Shown: positions 60,136-64,000 of the stretch, in pieces
Layout: each line of letters opens with the position of its first letter
Numbering within the stretch: the stretch's first letter is position 1
NCBI RefSeq assembly: GCF_014650755.1
Contig: NZ_BMVO01000001.1
Location: forward strand, 1-64,000
Source: Streptomyces chryseus
GTDB taxonomy: Bacteria; Actinomycetota; Actinomycetes; Streptomycetales; Streptomycetaceae
Direction of reading: 5' to 3'
Length of the DNA: 64,000 bases
Notes under the pieces: model-generated
Told to the model about the DNA's origin: nothing
The model's database searches: none
What the model saw: only the letters and a program-made list of their open reading frames with translations
Translations under genes and position numbers: made by a program

Positions 60136-61116
60136 ATGCGTGCCGATCGCATCTTCGCGTACGGCGCCACCGCCGGCCTGATCGGCGACCTCGTTCTCGG
60201 CGATCCTCGCCGCGGGCATCCGGTCGCCGCCTTCGGGCGGGCGGCGGGCGCCGTCGAGTCCCTGCTGTGGCGTGACCACCGCGGGTGGGGCGCGGTGCAC
60301 ACCCTGGTGTGCGCCGGAGGCGCCGCCGCGGCCGCCGCGCTCGTCTCCCGCGCCGTACGCCGCTCCCCCGCCGCCGCCGTCGCCCTGACCGCCGCCGCCA
60401 CCTGGGCCGTCGTCGGCGGTACGTCGCTGGGGCGCGAGGCCCGGGCCGTGGGCGGCGCCCTGGAGGCCGGTGACGTCGACGTCGCCCGCGAACGCCTCCC
60501 CCACCTGTGCGGACGCGACCCGCAGTCCCTGGACGAGCAGCAGATCGCCCGCGCCGTCGTCGAGTCCGTCGCCGAGAACACCTCGGACGCGGTCGTCGGC
60601 GCGCTGGTGTGGGGCGCGGTGGGCGGGGTGCCGGGGCTTGTGGCCTTCCGCGCGATCAACACGCTCGACGCCATGGTGGGGCACAGATCGGCCAGACACC
60701 TGCGCTACGGCTGGGCCTCGGCCCGCCTCGACGACGTGGCCGGCTGGCCCGGCGCGCGGCTGACCGCCGCGCTCGCGGTCTTCGCGGGCGGCGACCCGCG
60801 CGGCGCGGTGCGGGCCTGGCGCGCGGACGCGTCCAAGCACCCGAGCCCCAACGCGGGCCCTGTGGAGGCCGCCTTCGCGGGCGCCCTCGGCGTGCGGCTC
60901 GGCGGGACGCTCTCCTACGCGGGCCGGGTCGAGCACCGGCCCGTGCTCAACGCCGCGGGCCGGCCCGTCGGCGTACCGGACATCGAGCGGGCGGTGCGGC
61001 TCTCGCGCCGCGTCGGGGCGCTCGCGCTGGCGGCGGCCGTCGGGGGACGGCCGGCGCTCGGTGCGCTGCGGCGCGGCGCTCGCCGAGTCGTACGTACACG
61101 AAAGGGACACGCATGA
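60136..61116 (+). CDS. cobD: Cobalamin biosynthesis protein CobD/CbiB
   Basis: A 326-residue membrane protein that attaches the aminopropanol arm to cobyric acid, giving adenosylcobinamide. The N-terminus [20 protein letters not shown] is the family start. [18 protein letters not shown] and [20 protein letters not shown] follow, with the [15 protein letters not shown] region, and [11 protein letters not shown] is strongly conserved. It has about five hydrophobic segments. ATG 60136. Its stop overlaps cobQ by four bases (ATGA). It is controlled by the riboswitch upstream. Confidence 0.94.
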   Translation: MRADRIFAYGATAGLIGDLVLGDPRRGHPVAAFGRAAGAVESLLWRDHRGWGAVHTLVCAGGAAAAAALVSRAVRRSPAAAVALTAAATWAVVGGTSLGREARAVGGALEAGDVDVARERLPHLCGRDPQSLDEQQIARAVVESVAENTSDAVVGALVWGAVGGVPGLVAFRAINTLDAMVGHRSARHLRYGWASARLDDVAGWPGARLTAALAVFAGGDPRGAVRAWRADASKHPSPNAGPVEAAFAGALGVRLGGTLSYAGRVEHRPVLNAAGRPVGVPDIERAVRLSRRVGALALAAAVGGRPALGALRRGARRVVRTRKGHA

Positions 61117-62633
61117 GCGGTGCACTGGGAGGCGGTCTGCTCGTCGCGGGGACCACGTCCGACGCGGGCAAGAGTGTGGTGACGGCCGGGATCTGCCGGT
61201 GGCTGGTGCGCCGGGGAGTGAAGGTCGCGCCGTTCAAGGCGCAGAACATGTCGCTGAACTCGTTCGTGACGCGCGAGGGCGCGGAGATCGGACGGGCGCA
61301 GGCCATGCAGGCGCAGGCGGCGCGGGTGGAGCCGACGGCGCTGATGAATCCCGTGCTGCTCAAGCCGGGCAGTGACCGCAGCAGCCAGGTGGTGCTGATG
61401 GGCAGGCCGGTGGGCGAGATGAGTGCGCGCGGCTACCACGGTGGGCGTCAGGAGGCTCTGCTCGGGACCGTGACGGACTGTCTGCGGGAGTTGCGGGGCA
61501 CGTATGACGCCGTGATCTGTGAGGGGGCGGGCAGTCCGGCCGAGATCAATCTGCGGCGTACCGACATCGTGAACATGGGCATCGCGCGGGCCGCCCGCTT
61601 CCCGGTGGTCGTCGTCGGCGACATCGACCGGGGCGGGGTCTTCGCGTCCTTCTTCGGTACGACCGCGCTGCTGAGCCGGGAGGACCAGGAGTTGGTGGCC
61701 GGCTACCTGGTCAACAAGTTCCGCGGCGACGTCTCGCTGCTCGAACCCGGGCTCGACATGCTGGAGGGGCTGACGGGCCGTCGCACGTACGGGGTGCTGC
61801 CCTTCGCACACGGTCTGGGCATCGACGAGGAGGACGGGCTGCGGGTGTCGCTGCGGGGCGCCGTACGGGAGTCGGTCGTCGCGCCGCCGGTCGGGCAGGA
61901 CGTGCTGCGGGTCGCCGTGTGCGCGGTGCCGCTGATGTCCAACTTCACGGACGTGGACGCGCTGGCCGCCGAACCGGGCGTGGTCGTGCGGTTCGTGGAC
62001 CGGGCCGAGGAGCTCGTGGACGCCGATCTCGTCATCGTGCCGGGCACGCGCGGGACCGTGAAGGCCCTGGAGTGGCTGCGCGAGCGGGGGCTCGCCGCCG
62101 CGCTGGCGCGGCGGGCGGCGGAAGGCCGTCCCGTGCTCGGCATCTGCGGCGGCTTCCAGCTGCTGGGCGAACGCGTCGAGGACGACGTCGAGTCGAAGGC
62201 CGGGACCGTGGACGGGCTCGGGCTGCTGCCGGTGCGCGTGCGGTTCGCCGTGGAGAAGACGCTGGCGCGGCCCGTCGGGACCGCTCTGGGCGAGCCCGTG
62301 GCGGGGTACGAGATCCACCACGGGGTCGCCGAAGTGCTGGGCGGCGATCCCTTTCTGGACGGCTGCCGGGCCGGTTCCGTCTGGGGCACCCACTGGCACG
62401 GTTCGCTGGAGAGCGACGCGTTCCGGCGCGCCTTCCTGCGCGAGGTGGCCGCCGCCGCGGGCCGCCGCTTCGTACCGGCGCCGGACACCTCGTTCGAGGC
62501 GCTGCGCGAGGAGCAGCTCGACCGCCTCGGCGACCTGATCGAAGAACACGCGGACACGGACGCGCTGCTGCGGCTCATCGAGTCGGGCGCGCCCTCAGGA
62601 CTTCCCTTCATCGCACCTGGAGCGCCCGCATGA
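61113..62633 (+). CDS. cobQ: Cobyric acid synthase CobQ/CbiP
   Basis: A 506-residue amidotransferase that makes the four side-chain amides of adenosylcobyrinic acid a,c-diamide. The N-terminal ATP-binding domain has [14 protein letters not shown] and [14 protein letters not shown], and the C-terminal class I glutaminase domain has the catalytic Cys345 in [11 protein letters not shown] and the His of GYEIHHG with WGTHWHG. ATG 61113 overlaps cobD by ATGA; the stop overlaps cobN by ATGA, so three genes form one coupled operon. Confidence 0.97.
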   Translation: MSGALGGGLLVAGTTSDAGKSVVTAGICRWLVRRGVKVAPFKAQNMSLNSFVTREGAEIGRAQAMQAQAARVEPTALMNPVLLKPGSDRSSQVVLMGRPVGEMSARGYHGGRQEALLGTVTDCLRELRGTYDAVICEGAGSPAEINLRRTDIVNMGIARAARFPVVVVGDIDRGGVFASFFGTTALLSREDQELVAGYLVNKFRGDVSLLEPGLDMLEGLTGRRTYGVLPFAHGLGIDEEDGLRVSLRGAVRESVVAPPVGQDVLRVAVCAVPLMSNFTDVDALAAEPGVVVRFVDRAEELVDADLVIVPGTRGTVKALEWLRERGLAAALARRAAEGRPVLGICGGFQLLGERVEDDVESKAGTVDGLGLLPVRVRFAVEKTLARPVGTALGEPVAGYEIHHGVAEVLGGDPFLDGCRAGSVWGTHWHGSLESDAFRRAFLREVAAAAGRRFVPAPDTSFEALREEQLDRLGDLIEEHADTDALLRLIESGAPSGLPFIAPGAPA

Positions 62634-64000
62634 GCACTGAGCCCCCTGAGAACACCGAGAGCACCGAGCACACCGTGCTGTTGCTGTCCACCGCCGACAC
62701 CGACCTGCTGGCGGCCCGCGCCTCCGGCGCCCCGTACCGGATCGGCAACCCGACCCGTATCGACGCGGCGACCGGGCTGCCGGCGCTGATCGAGGGCGCG
62801 TCCGTCGCCGTCGTGCGGCTGCTCGGCGGCAAGCGCGCCTGGGAGGACGGGCTCGCCGTCCTGAAGGCGTCCGGGATACCGACCGTCCTGCTGGGCGGCG
62901 AGACCGTGCCCGACGCGGAGCTGATGGCCGAGTCGTCCGTACCGGCCGGTGTCGTCGCGGAGGCACTGCGCTACCTCGTCGAGGGCGGGCCGGGGAACCT
63001 CGTCGAGCTGGCCAGGTTCCTGTCCGACACCGTGCTGCTCACGGGTGTGGGATTCGCGGAGCCGCAGAAGATGCCCGAGTGGGGCGTCCACGGCACGCGC
63101 GCGTACGACGCGGACCGCCCGACGGTCGGCGTGCTCTTCTACCGCGCCCACGAGCTGTCCGGGAACACGTCCTTCGTCGACGTACTGTGCGAGCGGATCG
63201 AAGCGCAGGGCGCCAACGCCCTTCCCGTGTACTGCGGTTCGCTGCGCAGCGCCGACCCCGAGCTGTACCGGGAGCTGGGCAAGGCCGACGCGCTGATCGC
63301 CACGGTCCTCGCGGCGGGCGGCACGCGCGCGAGCGACGCCTCGGCGGGCGGGGACGACGAGGCGTGGGACATCGGGGCGCTCGCTGACCTCGACGTACCC
63401 GTGCTGCAGGGGCTGTGCCTCACGTCGTCGCGCGCCACCTGGGAGGCGTCCGACGCGGCGCTGTCGCCGATGGACGCGGCGATGCAGGTCGCCATCCCCG
63501 AGTTCGACGGGCGGCTGATCACCGTCCCGTTCTCCTTCAAGGAGCAGGGCGAGGGCGACGTCCCGGTGTACGTCGCCGATCCCGAGCGCGCCTCGCGGGT
63601 GGCCGGTATCGCCGTACGGCACGCCCGGCTGGCGCACAAGCCGAACAAGGACAAGCGCCTCGCGCTCGTCTTCACGGCGTACCCGACGAAGCACTCGCGC
63701 GTCGGCAACGCGGTGGGCCTCGACACCCCCGCCTCCGCGATCCGGGTGCTCGACGCCCTGCGCGACGCGGGCTACGGCGTGGAGAGCCATCCCGACAACG
63801 GCGACGAGCTCATCCACCGGCTCATCAACGCCGGTGGCCACGACGTGGAGTGGCTGACCGAGGAGCAGCTGGCGGCGGCGCCCGCGCGCGTACCGCTCGC
63901 GGACTACCAGGCTTGGTTCGACAAGCTGGAGCCGGAACTGCGCGACGGCATGCTGGAGCACTGGGGCGAGGCGCCCGGTCAGCTGTACGTCGACGGGGAC
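62630..64000 (+). CDS. cobN: Cobaltochelatase subunit CobN (partial, cut by right edge)
   Basis: The first 457 residues of CobN, the large subunit of the aerobic ATP-dependent cobaltochelatase that puts cobalt into hydrogenobyrinic acid a,c-diamide. A normal CobN has about 1,200 residues, so about two-thirds is missing. It starts ATG 62630 inside the cobQ stop (ATGA). Recognisable blocks are [72 protein letters not shown] and a final [16 protein letters not shown]. Its presence implies the aerobic route. No frameshift is seen. Confidence 0.93.
   Translation, partial: MSTEPPENTESTEHTVLLLSTADTDLLAARASGAPYRIGNPTRIDAATGLPALIEGASVAVVRLLGGKRAWEDGLAVLKASGIPTVLLGGETVPDAELMAESSVPAGVVAEALRYLVEGGPGNLVELARFLSDTVLLTGVGFAEPQKMPEWGVHGTRAYDADRPTVGVLFYRAHELSGNTSFVDVLCERIEAQGANALPVYCGSLRSADPELYRELGKADALIATVLAAGGTRASDASAGGDDEAWDIGALADLDVPVLQGLCLTSSRATWEASDAALSPMDAAMQVAIPEFDGRLITVPFSFKEQGEGDVPVYVADPERASRVAGIAVRHARLAHKPNKDKRLALVFTAYPTKHSRVGNAVGLDTPASAIRVLDALRDAGYGVESHPDNGDELIHRLINAGGHDVEWLTEEQLAAAPARVPLADYQAWFDKLEPELRDGMLEHWGEAPGQLYVDGD

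Overview
This is a 64-kb chromosomal segment from a Streptomyces. The base composition is very GC-rich with strong third-position G/C bias, GTG and TTG starts are common, and the window carries a chaplin (chpE), the nucleoid protein Gbn, Spo0M, a PhoP-type phosphate operon and a cobalamin cluster. From memory, the gene order matches the S. coelicolor SCO1791-SCO1849 region. It is core chromosome: I found no phage, transposon, CRISPR array or tRNA.

Layout. At 1-113 (minus) lies what looks like the leader of a ribosomal RNA operon whose 16S gene would be just outside the left edge. Then come a DNA-3-methyladenine glycosylase, spo0M, a PEBP-family protein, an HNH endonuclease, a TauE-like permease with a striking 15-bp inverted repeat at its start, and an SPFH/NfeD pair. 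An ABC ATPase, chpE and a GAF-kinase/LuxR-regulator pair (5.5-9.6 kb) follow. A secreted transglycosylase-like protein converges on an FHA-FHA-ABC fusion transporter (10-13.4 kb). Next are serB, a SixA-like phosphatase, an MFS exporter with a divergent GntR/FadR regulator, the fabG-fabI pair, the tldD-tldE pair and tyrS (14-25 kb). From 25 to 33 kb there are small membrane proteins, a candidate small RNA, moaA, a DUF485/acetate-type symporter operon and two tandem secreted subtilases.

The minus-strand block 33.1-40.8 kb is the most open to discovery. One part is a TetR-controlled run: acetoacetate-decarboxylase-like enzyme, SDR dehydrogenase, two amidohydrolases and a VIT-type transporter. 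The other is a translationally coupled pair of a sterol-desaturase-family hydroxylase and a YhhN lysoplasmalogenase, with a zinc alcohol dehydrogenase, which suggests ether-lipid or lysolipid turnover. A clean TGTAACA-N-TGTTACA palindrome sits between the TetR gene and the enzyme run.

From 41.6 to 54.5 kb are a DEDDh exonuclease fused to a BRCT domain, a zinc-ribbon protein, a SURF1-like protein, a GH15 glucosidase, an Asp23/AmaP envelope-stress cluster of five overlapping genes, an enoyl-CoA hydratase, gbn (flanked by an excess of GATC sites), an ABC-F ATPase and a VOC protein. From 54.6 kb on are a conserved hypothetical protein, an alpha/beta hydrolase and a class II aldolase. These are followed by a low-affinity phosphate transporter (pitH2) behind a four-unit PHO box, and a cobalamin riboswitch driving cobD-cobQ-cobN, with cobN cut by the right edge. 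A 23-codon leader ORF fills the space between riboswitch and cobD.
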